NCBI RefSeq assembly: GCF_014323725.1
Contig: NZ_JABVED010000003.1
Location: 186,001 to 250,000 of the forward strand
DNA length: 64,000 nt
Direction of reading: 5' to 3'
Origin: Actinokineospora xionganensis
GTDB lineage: Bacteria; Actinomycetota; Actinomycetes; Mycobacteriales; Pseudonocardiaceae
In this document: positions 17,228-26,347 of the stretch, in pieces
Position numbering within the stretch: the first letter of the stretch is position 1
Layout of the letters: each line of letters opens with the position of its first letter
Translations under genes and position numbers: made by a program
The notes under the pieces: generated by a model
Database searches by the model: none
The model's input: only the letters and a program-made list of their open reading frames with translations
Told to the model about the DNA's origin: nothing

Positions 17228-17266
17228 CACTGGGCCGCTATCCCGCGTCGGGATAGCGGCCCAGTG
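17228..17266 (-). terminator. Terminator of the ponA2-like gene
   Basis: A 17-bp perfect stem (17228-17244 with 17250-17266) and 5-nt loop lie 3 bp beyond the stop codon at 17270. Confidence 0.85.
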
Positions 17267-17269
17267 CTG

Positions 17270-19768
17270 TCATGGGTCAACCGGTCCGATGGTGATCGGT
17301 GGACCGTTGCCCCCACCATTGCCCGGTGGCCCGGTTCCGCCACCCGGAGGTGGCGGCTGGCCTGGACCGCCACCAGGCGGGGGTTCCGACGGCGGGGCTG
17401 GTGTGTCGGAGGTCTGGGGCGGCGGCACGTAGCCCGTGCTGACGTAGATGGTGATCGTCTCGCCTGCCAGGGCCGCGCCGCGCGGGGACTGGCCGACGAC
17501 GGTGCCCTTCTTGCGAGCGTCGTTGCGATCGGTGGCGGTGACCTTGTAGCCCGCGTTCTGCAGGATGGTCGTCGCCTCTTCCTGGGACTTGCCGATGACG
17601 TCCGGGACCTTGATCTCGGGGCCGCCGTCGAGGTAGCGCGGCTCGGCCACCGGTAGCGGCAGGGCCGGTTGCCCGTCTAGGTACTTCGACATCGTCTGGA
17701 ACCAGGTACGTGCGGGCACCTTGCCGCCATAGATGTTTCCGCCCGTCCCGCACAGGCGCGGTGGGTCGGTGTCGCAGATGCCCTGGGGTTTCGGACTGTC
17801 GTTGAACGTGAGGACGGCCGCCGAGTACTGCGGGGTGGCTCCGAGGAAGCCCGCCGACTTGTACTCCTGGGTGGTGCCGGTCTTGCCGATCATCGGTCGG
17901 TTCCAGCCCACGGAGGTCGCGGCCCGGTTCGCGGTACCGCTGGTGTCGTCCTTGGACAGTCCGACGGCGAGTCCGTTCGCCAACGGTTCGGCCACGGCCT
18001 GCTCGCAGGGCTGCTCGTTGACCTCGACCTTCTTGCCGCTGCGGTCGAGGACCTCGATCAGCGGGGTCGGCGGGCACCAAACGCCACCGCTCATGATCGT
18101 GGCACCCACGTTGGCCAGTTCGACCGTGCTCAACGGGCCTGGGCCGAGGGTGAAGGACGCCTTGCCGGGGCTTCGCTCGGAGGGCTTGAAGTAGTCGGAC
18201 TGACTCAGCCGGTACTCGTCCCTCTTGTGCGTGGGGTCCGGGTCGACGCCTCCCATGCTGGACGCCATCGTGTCGCGCAGGCCGAGGCGGCTGGCCATGT
18301 CGACGACCGGGCCCATGCCGACACGCTCTTCAAGGATGACGAAACCGGTGTTCGGGGACTTGGCCAGCGCGTCCTGCAACGTCATTTTCGACGGGTAGTC
18401 CGCGGCGTTCTTCACGCAGTACACCCGCGTGTCCCCATCATTCGGAGCACCCGTGCGGGGACAGCTCTTCGGGCTGCCGCCGACGAACACCGAGGAGTTG
18501 TGGGTGGCCGGCACGTCGATCTGGTTCATGATGCCGCCGCCTTTTTCCAGGTAGGCGGCCGATGTGAAGATCTTGTAGATCGAGCCCGCGCCGAACTTGT
18601 TCGCCACTCGGCTGGGCAAGCCGTAGGTGGTCTGACCCTTCGCCGCGTCGAGCCCGTAGTCGCGGTTGGCCACCAGGGCCACCACTTGGTGGCGCTCCTT
18701 GCCTGGCTGCACGATGGCCATCGTGTTGGCGATACCGGGTGTCGTCTTGGGGACTTCGGCCTCGGCGGCGTCCTTCGCCAACTGGGTGGCGCGGGCGTCG
18801 AAGCTCGTCTTGATCGTGTAGCCGCCGGTCTGGATCTGGTCCTGGGTGAAGCCGAGCTTCTGCAGGTACTCGTAGACGTACTGGCAGTAGAAGCCGTACT
18901 CCGGCCCGGCGCCGACGCAGTTCGCGGCGGGCTTCTTCGGGGAGGGGAGGATCCCGAGGTCTTCCTTCTTCGCGGCCTCGGCGGCGTCGGGGGAGAGCTT
19001 CTCGTTCTCGACCATCTTGTCGATCACGACGTTGCGCCGGGCGAGCGTCTCCGTGGGCTTGCGCCACGGGTTGTAGAGCACCGGGTTGTTCACCGCGCCC
19101 GCGAGCAGGGCGGCCTGGGCGACCGAGAGCTTGTCCGGCGTGGTGCCGAAATAGGCGCTCGACGCCGCGCCGATGCCGTAGACCTCGTAGGCGAACTCGA
19201 CCACGTTGAGGTAGCCGGTGAGGATCTCTTCCTTGCTCATCTTCTGTTCGAGCTGGATCGCGATCCGCGCCTCGCGCAGCTTGCGCGCGATGGTCTGCTC
19301 CTGGGCTTTGGACTGCTCGGTCTTGTTGCCCCGGTTGACCACGTTGATCAAGTAGTTCTTCACGTACTGCTGCGTGAGCGTCGAAGCGCCCTGCACGTCG
19401 CCACCGGTCTGGTTCGACACGGCCGCGCGGATGGTGCCCTTCCAGTCGACACCGTTGTGCTGGTAGAACCGGCGGTCCTCGATGGAGACCAGCGCCGCCT
19501 TCATGGTCGGCGAGATCTGATCCGGGGTGACCGGGATCCGGTACTGGTCGAACAACGACGCGATCGGCGCCCCCGCGCTGTCGGTGATCGTGGTGATCAG
19601 CGGTGGGTCGGTCGCGACGAGGTCGGCCGACACACTGTCGATCGTGTCACTGGCTCGGTTCGACACCACCCCGAGTGCCCCCATGACCGGGAACAGCATC
19701 CCGGCCACGAGCACACCGGCGAGCAGGCAGAGACCGAGTAGTTTCAGCAGGCTGTCTCCCAAACGCAC
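17270..19768 (-). CDS. ponA2: Bifunctional class A penicillin-binding protein with PASTA domain
   Basis: This 832-residue protein has an N-terminal membrane anchor. The GT51 transglycosylase has EDRRFYQHNGVD and GASTLTQQYVKN. The transpeptidase has the S-x-x-K box in GSIYKIFT, SPN in AKSPNTGF and the KTGT box in IGKTGTTQEY. A PASTA domain (IKVPDVIGKSQEEA ... ETITIYVSTG) near residue 710 may sense muropeptides, and a Pro/Gly-rich tail ends the protein. It polymerises and cross-links peptidoglycan outside the membrane. The position between a metallophosphoesterase and divergent whiB4 matches M. tuberculosis PonA2. GTG start with a weak ribosome-binding site. Confidence 0.9.
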   Translation of the reverse strand: MRLGDSLLKLLGLCLLAGVLVAGMLFPVMGALGVVSNRASDTIDSVSADLVATDPPLITTITDSAGAPIASLFDQYRIPVTPDQISPTMKAALVSIEDRRFYQHNGVDWKGTIRAAVSNQTGGDVQGASTLTQQYVKNYLINVVNRGNKTEQSKAQEQTIARKLREARIAIQLEQKMSKEEILTGYLNVVEFAYEVYGIGAASSAYFGTTPDKLSVAQAALLAGAVNNPVLYNPWRKPTETLARRNVVIDKMVENEKLSPDAAEAAKKEDLGILPSPKKPAANCVGAGPEYGFYCQYVYEYLQKLGFTQDQIQTGGYTIKTSFDARATQLAKDAAEAEVPKTTPGIANTMAIVQPGKERHQVVALVANRDYGLDAAKGQTTYGLPSRVANKFGAGSIYKIFTSAAYLEKGGGIMNQIDVPATHNSSVFVGGSPKSCPRTGAPNDGDTRVYCVKNAADYPSKMTLQDALAKSPNTGFVILEERVGMGPVVDMASRLGLRDTMASSMGGVDPDPTHKRDEYRLSQSDYFKPSERSPGKASFTLGPGPLSTVELANVGATIMSGGVWCPPTPLIEVLDRSGKKVEVNEQPCEQAVAEPLANGLAVGLSKDDTSGTANRAATSVGWNRPMIGKTGTTQEYKSAGFLGATPQYSAAVLTFNDSPKPQGICDTDPPRLCGTGGNIYGGKVPARTWFQTMSKYLDGQPALPLPVAEPRYLDGGPEIKVPDVIGKSQEEATTILQNAGYKVTATDRNDARKKGTVVGQSPRGAALAGETITIYVSTGYVPPPQTSDTPAPPSEPPPGGGPGQPPPPGGGTGPPGNGGGNGPPITIGPVDP

Positions 19769-20036
19769 ATCGGTCAGCGTACGCGCCTGGCCGTCGACTC
19801 ACCGTGAGACGACGCGCGCCTGTGGACAACTCCGCCGAGCGCGGGATTCTCTCACCTTGGCAGGTTGCGAGTTCATCAAATTACGTAACGCGCGTCTCCC
19901 CGATGTTTTCGATGGAACCGATACCCACTAAGGTTCGTCAACGTCTCACGACAGGCAGAACAGCCCACGGGCTGGGACGCAACCGGTACCGGGGGGTATT
20001 CGGTTCAGGGTCGCGACGACGACAGGGGTGGGGGCT

Positions 20037-20351
20037 ATGCATCTCGAAACCAAGGTCGACTGGCGAGTTCGCGCGACGTGCCGTGACGAGGATCCGGACG
20101 GTCTTTTCGTCCGCGGCGCCGAGCAGCGCAAGGCCAAGCTGGTTTGTATCGCGTGTCCGGTGCGGACCGAGTGCCTCGCGGAGGCGCTGGACAACCGCAT
20201 CGAGTTCGGTGTGTGGGGCGGCATGACCGAGCGGGAACGCCGGGCGCTGCTACGTCGCAGGCCGGACGTGCTTTCCTGGCGCGACCTGCTCGACAACGCG
20301 CGTCGGAGTCACTCCTTCGACGACGAGGAAGAGGACGTCCGCGTCGGCTGA
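20037..20351 (+). CDS. whiB4: WhiB-family iron-sulfur regulator (WhiB4/WblA type)
   Basis: This 104-residue protein has four cysteines in C ... C-x2-C-x5-C (TCRDEDPD, then [11 protein letters not shown]), which hold a 4Fe-4S cluster. The GVWGG turn is followed by a basic C-terminus ([10 protein letters not shown]). ATG 20037 is preferred over GTG 20028 because GGTGGGGG lies just upstream. WhiB proteins are redox-sensitive partners of sigma factors. Placement beside ponA2 and two ArsA-type ATPases matches WhiB4 (oxidative stress); the Streptomyces counterpart is WblA. Its end overlaps the convergent ATPase gene by 43 bp. Confidence 0.85.
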   Translation: MHLETKVDWRVRATCRDEDPDGLFVRGAEQRKAKLVCIACPVRTECLAEALDNRIEFGVWGGMTERERRALLRRRPDVLSWRDLLDNARRSHSFDDEEEDVRVG

Positions 20352-21469
20352 TCTCCGGCCAGGCTCGTCCCGATCCGTCGCAGGCCTTCCAGGTCGTGCA
20401 CGTCGGCGGGCATCGCGGGCACGTGGACCAGCGCGACCGCCGGGTGTGCCTTGGTGAAGCGGGAGATCAGTCGACGCTCCCGCTGCGCCAGTGCCACCCG
20501 GTCGGCGTGCAGTCGCAGCACCGCCGCGGCCAGGGGGGCCTCACCGGCCGACTCCAGGCTGTCGGCGGCGGCGATCGCCTTCGGTGCGGACAGCGCGGTC
20601 AGCACCGGGTGGGTACGGTTGACGACCAGCCCGGCCAGCGGCATCGACTCGGCGGCCAGCCGCTCGACGAAGTAGCTGGCCTCGCGCAGCGCGTCCGGCT
20701 CGGGCGCGGCGACCACGACGAACGCCGTGCCCTCCGAGCGCAGCAGCTCGTAGGTCTTCTGGGCGCGCTCGCGGAAACCGCCGAACATGCCGTCGAAGGC
20801 CTGCACGAACGCGGACGCGTCAGCCAGCAGCTGGCCGCCCACGATCGTGGACACGGCCTTCGCGAACAGGCCGAACCCGGCGCTGACGACCTTGCGTAGA
20901 CCCCAGCCGCCCGCCCGGGCGGGGCCGGTCAGCAGCTTGATCATGCGCCCGTCGAGCGCCGTGGACAGCCGCTGCGGCGCGTCGAGGAAGTCCAGCGCGG
21001 ACCGCGACGGCGGGGTGTCGACGATGATCAGGTCCCACTGCGCCTCGCCCGCGAGCTGCCCGAGCTTCTCCATCGCCATGTACTCCTGCGTGCCGGAGAA
21101 CGACGACGAGATCGTCTTGTAGAACGGGTTCTGCAGGACTTCCTGCGCGCGCTTCTCGCCCGCGTGCGCCAGCACCATGTCGTCGAACGTCCGGCGCATG
21201 TCGAGCATCATCGCGCTCAGCTCGCCCGCGGGCTCGAAGCCCTCGACCGATACCGCCTTCGGGGTGTTGCCCAGTTCCTTCAAGCCCAGCGCCTGGGCCA
21301 GCCTTCGCGCGGGGTCGATCGTCAGCACCACGGCCTTGCGCCCGCGCTCGGCGGCGCGCACGGCGATGGCGGCGGCGGTCGTCGTCTTGCCGACGCCGCC
21401 GGACCCGCAGCACACGATGACGTGGGTCGCGGGGTCGTCGATCAGCGCGTCGACGTCGAGGCCGCTCAT
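20309..21469 (-). CDS. ArsA/GET3-like anion-transporting ATPase, second of pair
   Basis: This 386-residue protein starts at ATG 21469 and overlaps the preceding gene by 4 bp (ATGA). The deviant Walker A reads [13 protein letters not shown], switch I is [13 protein letters not shown] and switch II is [15 protein letters not shown]. These place it with ArsA/Get3-like ATPases; it is the Rv3680 counterpart. In mycobacteria the Rv3679-Rv3680 pair has been linked to WhiB4-related stress responses and possibly to tail-anchored-protein or small-molecule handling. The Ser-rich C-terminus runs over the whiB4 end. It should act as a heterodimer with the next gene's product. Confidence 0.85.
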   Translation of the reverse strand: MSGLDVDALIDDPATHVIVCCGSGGVGKTTTAAAIAVRAAERGRKAVVLTIDPARRLAQALGLKELGNTPKAVSVEGFEPAGELSAMMLDMRRTFDDMVLAHAGEKRAQEVLQNPFYKTISSSFSGTQEYMAMEKLGQLAGEAQWDLIIVDTPPSRSALDFLDAPQRLSTALDGRMIKLLTGPARAGGWGLRKVVSAGFGLFAKAVSTIVGGQLLADASAFVQAFDGMFGGFRERAQKTYELLRSEGTAFVVVAAPEPDALREASYFVERLAAESMPLAGLVVNRTHPVLTALSAPKAIAAADSLESAGEAPLAAAVLRLHADRVALAQRERRLISRFTKAHPAVALVHVPAMPADVHDLEGLRRIGTSLAGDQPTRTSSSSSSKE

Positions 21470-22470
21470 CGGACGCCCTGATCGACGAGGACCTCGGCCA
21501 GCTCGTACAGCGCGGCCGTGTCGACACCGTCGACGAGGTCGGGCAGTTCGACGGCGAACAGGTCGACCTCCGCGAGTTGAGCGCGCGCGCTCTGTTCGGC
21601 TTGGACCCTGATGGCGTGTTCCACGGTTTCCTCGACCAACCCGTCGATGTCCTCGGCGGACAGCTTGAGCCCCGCCGACATGAGCCCGTTGCGCACCCTG
21701 GTCGCGTCGACCCGCCCGTCGGCGGCCGCGGTGACCGAGCGCGCGGGCAGGCGCGGCGGCCGGACCCGGTTGACCATGATCGCGCCGGGCCGCAGGTCGG
21801 CCTCGTCGAGTTCCTCGACGGCCTCGACGGTCTCCCGCACCGGCATCTCCTCCAGCAGGGTGACCAGGTGGACGGCGGTGTCGCCGGAATGCAGCAGCCG
21901 GATCACGCCGTCGCTCTGCCCCTTGATCGGGCCGACCTTGGCCAGGTCGGCCATGGCCTTGGTGACGTCGAGGAACTTCACGATCCGGCCGGTCGGCGGG
22001 GCGTCGAGCACGACGGCGTCGTAGACGTGCCTGCCGTGGTCGTCGGTGCGCGTCACGCACTCTTTGATCTTGCCGGTGAGCAGCACGTCGCGCAGGCCCG
22101 GCGCCAGGGTGGTGGCGAACTCGATCGCGCCCATCCGGCTGAGCGTGCGGCCCGCGAAACCCAGGTTGTAGAACATCGCCAGGTATTCGAGCAGCGCGGC
22201 CTCGACGTCGATGTGCAGCGCCTTGACCTCGCCGCCCGCCGCGGTCAGGGCGACCCGCTCCTCGGAGTACGGCAGCGGCTGGGTGTCGAAGAGCTGGGCG
22301 ATGCCCTGCCTGCCCTCGACCTCGACCAGCAGCACCCGCTTGCCCGCCGACGCGATGGCCAGCGCGAGCGCCGCGGCGAGGGTGGTCTTGCCGGTGCCGC
22401 CCTTGCCCGTGACCACGTGCAGTCGGGCGCGGGCGACTTCCTCTGTCCAGCCGACGACGGGTGTAGTCAC
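21466..22470 (-). CDS. ArsA/GET3-like anion-transporting ATPase, first of pair
   Basis: This 334-residue protein from GTG 22470 has Walker [18 protein letters not shown], with the signature first lysine of deviant P-loops, and [16 protein letters not shown] as switch II. It corresponds to Rv3679. It is translationally coupled to the second ATPase, supporting a two-subunit complex. The C-terminal half is helical, as in the client-binding region of Get3. Confidence 0.85.
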   Translation of the reverse strand: MTTPVVGWTEEVARARLHVVTGKGGTGKTTLAAALALAIASAGKRVLLVEVEGRQGIAQLFDTQPLPYSEERVALTAAGGEVKALHIDVEAALLEYLAMFYNLGFAGRTLSRMGAIEFATTLAPGLRDVLLTGKIKECVTRTDDHGRHVYDAVVLDAPPTGRIVKFLDVTKAMADLAKVGPIKGQSDGVIRLLHSGDTAVHLVTLLEEMPVRETVEAVEELDEADLRPGAIMVNRVRPPRLPARSVTAAADGRVDATRVRNGLMSAGLKLSAEDIDGLVEETVEHAIRVQAEQSARAQLAEVDLFAVELPDLVDGVDTAALYELAEVLVDQGVR

Positions 22471-22512
22471 GCATTCAGCGTAATTGCCCGGCGGACGTTC
22501 CCGCCCGACCGG

Positions 22513-22761
22513 TCAGCCGACGAGCAGCATCGCGGAGCCCGCGATCCCGACGACGATCACGACGCCCCAGGCCACGGGCGGGGCGAGGACGGTCAGCGTC
22601 AGCACGCAGAGCAACGCCAGGACAGTGACGCAGATCGCGCCCGCGATGGCGACGCTGCCCGCGGAGCCGGTGCGTTCGCGCACCTTGGCCATCGTGACCA
22701 GCGACAAGACGATTCCGCCCGCCCCGAGCAGGGCGGTCGCGAGCACACGCCAGGTCTCCAC
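22513..22761 (-). CDS. Small membrane protein, unknown
   Basis: From GTG 22761 it encodes 82 residues with three hydrophobic segments (ATALLGAGGIVLSLVTMA, VAIAGAICVTVLALLCVL, WGVVIVVGIAGSAMLLV). The open frame extends to 22860, but the longer form covers the promoter region of the divergent DUF4177 gene. It lies 42 bp upstream of the ATPase pair on the same strand and may be cotranscribed. No family is recognised. Confidence 0.55.
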   Translation of the reverse strand: METWRVLATALLGAGGIVLSLVTMAKVRERTGSAGSVAIAGAICVTVLALLCVLTLTVLAPPVAWGVVIVVGIAGSAMLLVG

Positions 22762-22810
22762 TTCGCAACCGTACCCATCAACTGTATGAAGCTGTTCTAG
22801 GCTGCCGCCC

Positions 22811-22969
22811 ATGACGAAGTGGGAGTACGCCACGGTGCCACTGTTGATCCACGCGACCAAGCAGATCCTCGACCAGTGGGGCGAGGACGGCTGGGAGCTG
22901 GTGAGCGTCGTCCCCGGGCCGACCGGTGAGCAGATGGTCGCCTACCTCAAGCGTCCCAAGGGGGCCTGA
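22811..22969 (+). CDS. DUF4177-like small protein (52 aa)
   Basis: This short gene, MTKWEYATVPLLIHATKQIL..., has the DUF4177 pattern KWEY ... LxxxGxxGWELVSVVP. The last codon overlaps the start of the RidA gene (TGATG at 22967-22971), giving translational coupling. M. tuberculosis has the equivalent small gene Rv3678A at this place. The function of the family is unknown. Confidence 0.85.
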   Translation: MTKWEYATVPLLIHATKQILDQWGEDGWELVSVVPGPTGEQMVAYLKRPKGA

Positions 22970-23424
22970 TGAGCAGGCACGACCGTCTCGCCGAACTGGG
23001 CATCGAACTGCCCAAGGTGCCCGCGCCCGCGGGGTCCTACCTCCCGGCCGTGCGAACGGGCTCGCTGGTCTACACCTCGGGCCAGGTGCCGATCGTCGAC
23101 GGGGCGGTCGTGGCCACCGGCAAGGTGGGCGCCGACATCACCCCGGAGTACGCCGCCGAGCTCGCCCGCGTGTGCGCGCTCAACGCGCTCGCGGCGGTCG
23201 ACGGCCTCGTCGGGCTCGACGCGGTGACCCGGGTCGTGAAGGTCGTCGGGTTCGTCGCCTCCGCCGAGGGGTTCACCGGCCAGCCCGGCGTCATCAACGG
23301 CGCGTCCGACGTGCTGGCCGAGATCTTCGGCGAGACCGGGAGGCACGCGCGGTCCGCCGTCGGCGTCGCTGAGCTGCCTCTGGGCGTGCCGGTCGAGGTC
23401 GAGCTGATCGTCGAGGTCGCGTGA
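22969..23424 (+). CDS. RidA/YjgF family deaminase-like protein
   Basis: This 151-residue protein carries the family's motifs: PKVPAPAGSYLPAVRTGSLVYTSGQVP near the start and the C-terminal GVAELPLGVPVEVELIVEV. RidA-type proteins hydrolyse reactive enamine/imine intermediates released by PLP enzymes; this subgroup (Rv3678c-like) has an extended N-terminus. It is coupled to DUF4177 upstream and overlaps the next gene by 4 bp. Confidence 0.85.
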   Translation: MSRHDRLAELGIELPKVPAPAGSYLPAVRTGSLVYTSGQVPIVDGAVVATGKVGADITPEYAAELARVCALNALAAVDGLVGLDAVTRVVKVVGFVASAEGFTGQPGVINGASDVLAEIFGETGRHARSAVGVAELPLGVPVEVELIVEVA

Positions 23425-24026
23425 GCGCCGCGGCCGAGTGCCACGAGCTGCTGCTGCGGCTCGCGGGCCGACTCGGCGACCGGGAACTGTGGCGGCTGCG
23501 TGACTGGCTGGCCAGCGACTCGCTCGACGCGGTCGCGCGCGCTCTGCCGCTGACCCTGCTCCGTGAGCGGGTCGCCATAACGCCCGCCGAGTTCCGCCTG
23601 ATCAACAGCGCGCTGCTGCCGTCCGGCGCGGACGGCGAACGGCTCAATGCGGTCTCGTGGGTAGACGAAGTCGACGATGTCGACTACACCTTCTCTGCGG
23701 AGTCGCCCGAATGGGTGAGCATGGGCGACTCGGTCGCGGTCGTCCTCATGGCGATGCTGCGCGGTCGACCCGACGTGGTCGAGGCGCGGTCGGCGTGGCG
23801 GCGCGACCGGGCCGGGGGTGGCGCGGCGACCAGGGTCGTCCTGGTCACCACCACCGGTGACGCCGCCCGGCTCACCGGGGAACTGCAGCGCGTGCTGCGG
23901 GCCCTCGGGACCTACGAACCGGCTGTCGAGGTCCTCCCGGACGACCTCGAGATGCCCGCGTACCACGAGGCCGCCTACGCGGCTTCGGAACCGCTGGTGG
24001 CCAAGGGGCACTTAGTCCCGAGCTAG
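23421..24026 (+). CDS. Unknown protein A of a tandem paralogous pair
   Basis: This 201-residue protein starts at GTG 23421, overlapping the RidA stop (GTGA). The N-terminal 45 residues (ECHELLLRLAGRLGDRELWRLRDWLAS) match the start of the following gene (VHDLLLSLAGRLDDDALADARELLAS). The C-terminal part has a VVLVTTTGDAARLTGELQRVLRALG strand-helix unit also paralleled in the neighbour. I recognise no family. The pair interrupts the gene order known from mycobacteria. Confidence 0.65.
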   Translation: MSAAAECHELLLRLAGRLGDRELWRLRDWLASDSLDAVARALPLTLLRERVAITPAEFRLINSALLPSGADGERLNAVSWVDEVDDVDYTFSAESPEWVSMGDSVAVVLMAMLRGRPDVVEARSAWRRDRAGGGAATRVVLVTTTGDAARLTGELQRVLRALGTYEPAVEVLPDDLEMPAYHEAAYAASEPLVAKGHLVPS

Positions 24027-24049
24027 CCCGACTACGTGGAGGGTCCATC

Positions 24050-24967
24050 GTGACGAAGGTCGCCGCTGGTGCCGGATGGGCGGGAGTGACACTCCCGGTC
24101 CGCGTCCATGATCTTTTGTTGTCCCTCGCGGGCAGGCTCGACGACGACGCGTTGGCCGACGCCCGCGAACTGCTCGCCTCCACCGAAGTCGACCGGGCGC
24201 TGGAGCTGATCGTCGGCTCGCTGGCCGCCGGTCCGATCCCGGTCACCCGGGTCGAGCGCGACGAGCTGACCGAGCTGATGGTGGCGGCGCACTGCGACCC
24301 GGCGGTGGTCGAGCGGATCAAGGTGATCGAGACCGCGGTCAGCACGACGCACAAGTTCTCCGCGGGCAAGATCGGCGGCGTCGGCGCCGACCAGGGGGTC
24401 GCCGAGGCGACGATCCAGGTCCTCGACGTCCTTCCGGACATCCGCGCGGTGTGGGCGGTGTGGCGGCTCACGCCCGCGGGCGCCGCCTCCGGCCCGGTGC
24501 CGCACCGGATCGTGCTCATCCGGATCGGCCCGACCGGCTCCGGCCCGGCCACCGCGTACCGCGTCGAGCACGCGCTGCGCCGCGCGGGGCTGACCGCGTC
24601 GGTCGAGGTTCTGCGCGACAGCACGGAATCCAGCGACTACCACCACTCGGCGATGCGCTACGCGACGTCGGTTCCGCTGGAGCGCTCGTCGTCCAAGCCG
24701 ACGGTCACGAAGGCGTGGAAGGATCGGACCACCACCGAGACCAAGCCCGTCGCCACCCCGGAGCCCTGGATTCCGCAGGCGAGTGACGGCGAGGCCGACG
24801 ACGACCAGGAACTGACGCTGCTGCGCGAACTGCAGGAAGAACTCGCCCGGCGCGAGGGCGGCAGCGACACCCCGGCCTGGAAGTCGAGCGAGTCCTACGA
24901 CTGGCAGGAAGCGAACCGGTCGACCCTGGTCAATGGTGTTCCCTTGCAGCAGAAGGAAAAGAGCTAG
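24050..24967 (+). CDS. Unknown protein B of a tandem paralogous pair
   Basis: This 305-residue protein from GTG 24050 has GGAGGG 7 nt upstream. The paralogous core (residues 15-215) is followed by an acidic low-complexity linker and a short C-terminal segment (SYDWQEANRSTLVNGVPLQQ). RIVLIRIGPTGSGPATAYRVEHALRRAGL parallels the strand-helix unit of protein A. Its TAG overlaps the TAG of the convergent oxidoreductase in the palindrome CTAG. Function unknown. Confidence 0.65.
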   Translation: MTKVAAGAGWAGVTLPVRVHDLLLSLAGRLDDDALADARELLASTEVDRALELIVGSLAAGPIPVTRVERDELTELMVAAHCDPAVVERIKVIETAVSTTHKFSAGKIGGVGADQGVAEATIQVLDVLPDIRAVWAVWRLTPAGAASGPVPHRIVLIRIGPTGSGPATAYRVEHALRRAGLTASVEVLRDSTESSDYHHSAMRYATSVPLERSSSKPTVTKAWKDRTTTETKPVATPEPWIPQASDGEADDDQELTLLRELQEELARREGGSDTPAWKSSESYDWQEANRSTLVNGVPLQQKEKS

Positions 24968-25836
24968 AGCTTCTGTGCGACCGCGTCGAGCAGCCGTTGG
25001 ATCATGAGTCCTCTATGGACGTTCAACGGGTGCTCGGTGCGGTGGTCGCGGACCAGGCCGGTGAAGTCGTCGAGCAGGGCGGCGTAGGCGACTTGGGCGC
25101 TGGTCGCCCGGCCGGTCAGCTCGCGGTAACCGCCGTCGCCGTAGACCGACAGGTCGGTGACCGAAGGGTCCACCGGCATGAACATCGACAGGGTCGAGGT
25201 GCTGGTCGCGCCGCTCTCGTGCGCGAGGACGACCGTCCACAGGTCGGCCGTGCCGTGATGGGCGGCGACGACCTCGACCGCGGGGCCGAGCGCGGCGTCG
25301 AGCAGGTCGAAGACGTGCGGTCCGACGTCGACGAGCGCGCCGCCGGCATGCCGCCAGGCCGACCCTGAGTACTTGCCGCCCAGCAGCGCCCCGGACAGCC
25401 ACCGCGCGTTGCCGCCCAACCAGGACTGGCCCTGGACGTCGTCGAGCCACTGAATGGTCTCCGGCGCGAAGCGGCGGATGAACACAACCATGGATGCCAC
25501 GCCCGCCCGCTCGACGGCGTCGACCAGGCGCACGGCGGTCTCGACGGAGTCGGCGATCGGCTTCTCGAGGATGACGTGCTTGCCCGCGTTGGCGGCCTTG
25601 ATCGCCATCTCGGCCTGGATGGCGGGCGGGACGGCGAAGGCCACGGCGTCGACAGTGGACAGGAGTTCGTCGAAGTCCGCGATGACCGGAGCGCCCATCC
25701 CGGCCGCCGCCTCAGGGCGCCGTGCCCACACGGCTGTCAACTCGGTCGCGGGGTGCGCGGCGATGCCCGGACCGTGCACCGCCTCCGCCCAGGGCCCTGC
25801 TCCGACCAGTCCGACTCGCAAAAAGTTGTCGCCCAT
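24964..25836 (-). CDS. Gfo/Idh/MocA-family oxidoreductase
   Basis: This 290-residue protein from ATG 25836 has a Rossmann loop GLVGAGPWAEAVHG, the family EKP motif in VILEKPIADS and a C-terminal beta-sheet domain with WRHAGGALVDVGPHVFDLLD carrying the usual D/H pair. Family members use NAD(P) to oxidise or reduce sugars and related compounds; substrate unknown. The frame is open further upstream, but no good start exists there. Confidence 0.85.
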   Translation of the reverse strand: MGDNFLRVGLVGAGPWAEAVHGPGIAAHPATELTAVWARRPEAAAGMGAPVIADFDELLSTVDAVAFAVPPAIQAEMAIKAANAGKHVILEKPIADSVETAVRLVDAVERAGVASMVVFIRRFAPETIQWLDDVQGQSWLGGNARWLSGALLGGKYSGSAWRHAGGALVDVGPHVFDLLDAALGPAVEVVAAHHGTADLWTVVLAHESGATSTSTLSMFMPVDPSVTDLSVYGDGGYRELTGRATSAQVAYAALLDDFTGLVRDHRTEHPLNVHRGLMIQRLLDAVAQKL

Positions 25837-26347
25837 GGGGGCATTTTGCCTGAGTGGTCTATACCTCGTGCGGGTGGTCGTGGAAGGCCGCAGGGTGCCC
25901 GCCGCGTAGCCGAAGATGTTTGTTCGGCCTGAGTGGACCCGCCTCGCACCGGGTCTCCACGTCCTCGTGGCTCTGCCGGCTCGGTGTCGTCCGGGGCGAG
26001 CCACGTGCCTTCGGCCGTTCTGTCGGTCTTGGCGCCGGCGACGATCCGGTGCCATGGCGCGCGTGATGCCCTTGGGGCCGTTGTCGAGCAGCCGCGCGGA
26101 GGAGCTGTTGTAGGTAGGTCACCCAGTCCGACTCGGTTGACCCCGTGCGCAGAGGGATTTCGCCAGCCATGCGTCCAGAGTCGAGGACGTGGGCGAGGTG
26201 GGTAATGCCCCTTCGCGGCAGTCATCGGTTCGGCCCTGCGGTCACACGTGGGGGTGGTCGGCGCATGGCCATGGGGACCGGGGTGGCGGCGGTGGTGCGT
26301 GGCCGGTGGCACAGTCCGGGGCGGCCCCGACCGCGTAGGGTCGGGGC
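25837..26347. other. Gene-poor interval with a possible decayed fragment
   Basis: No intact gene is supported. On the minus strand near 26170-26100 a short frame reads MAGEIPLRTGSTESDWVTYL followed by QQLL, resembling the first helix of a peptidoglycan-binding type 1 domain. It then loses any recognisable continuation in that frame, so it may be a remnant. Confidence 0.35.

Noticed and set aside
20309-22474. A single 721-residue frame covering both ArsA-type ATPases
   Set aside because: Its first half is an Arg-rich out-of-frame reading of the first ATPase. The two true genes overlap by ATGA at 21466-21469, each with its own Walker A.
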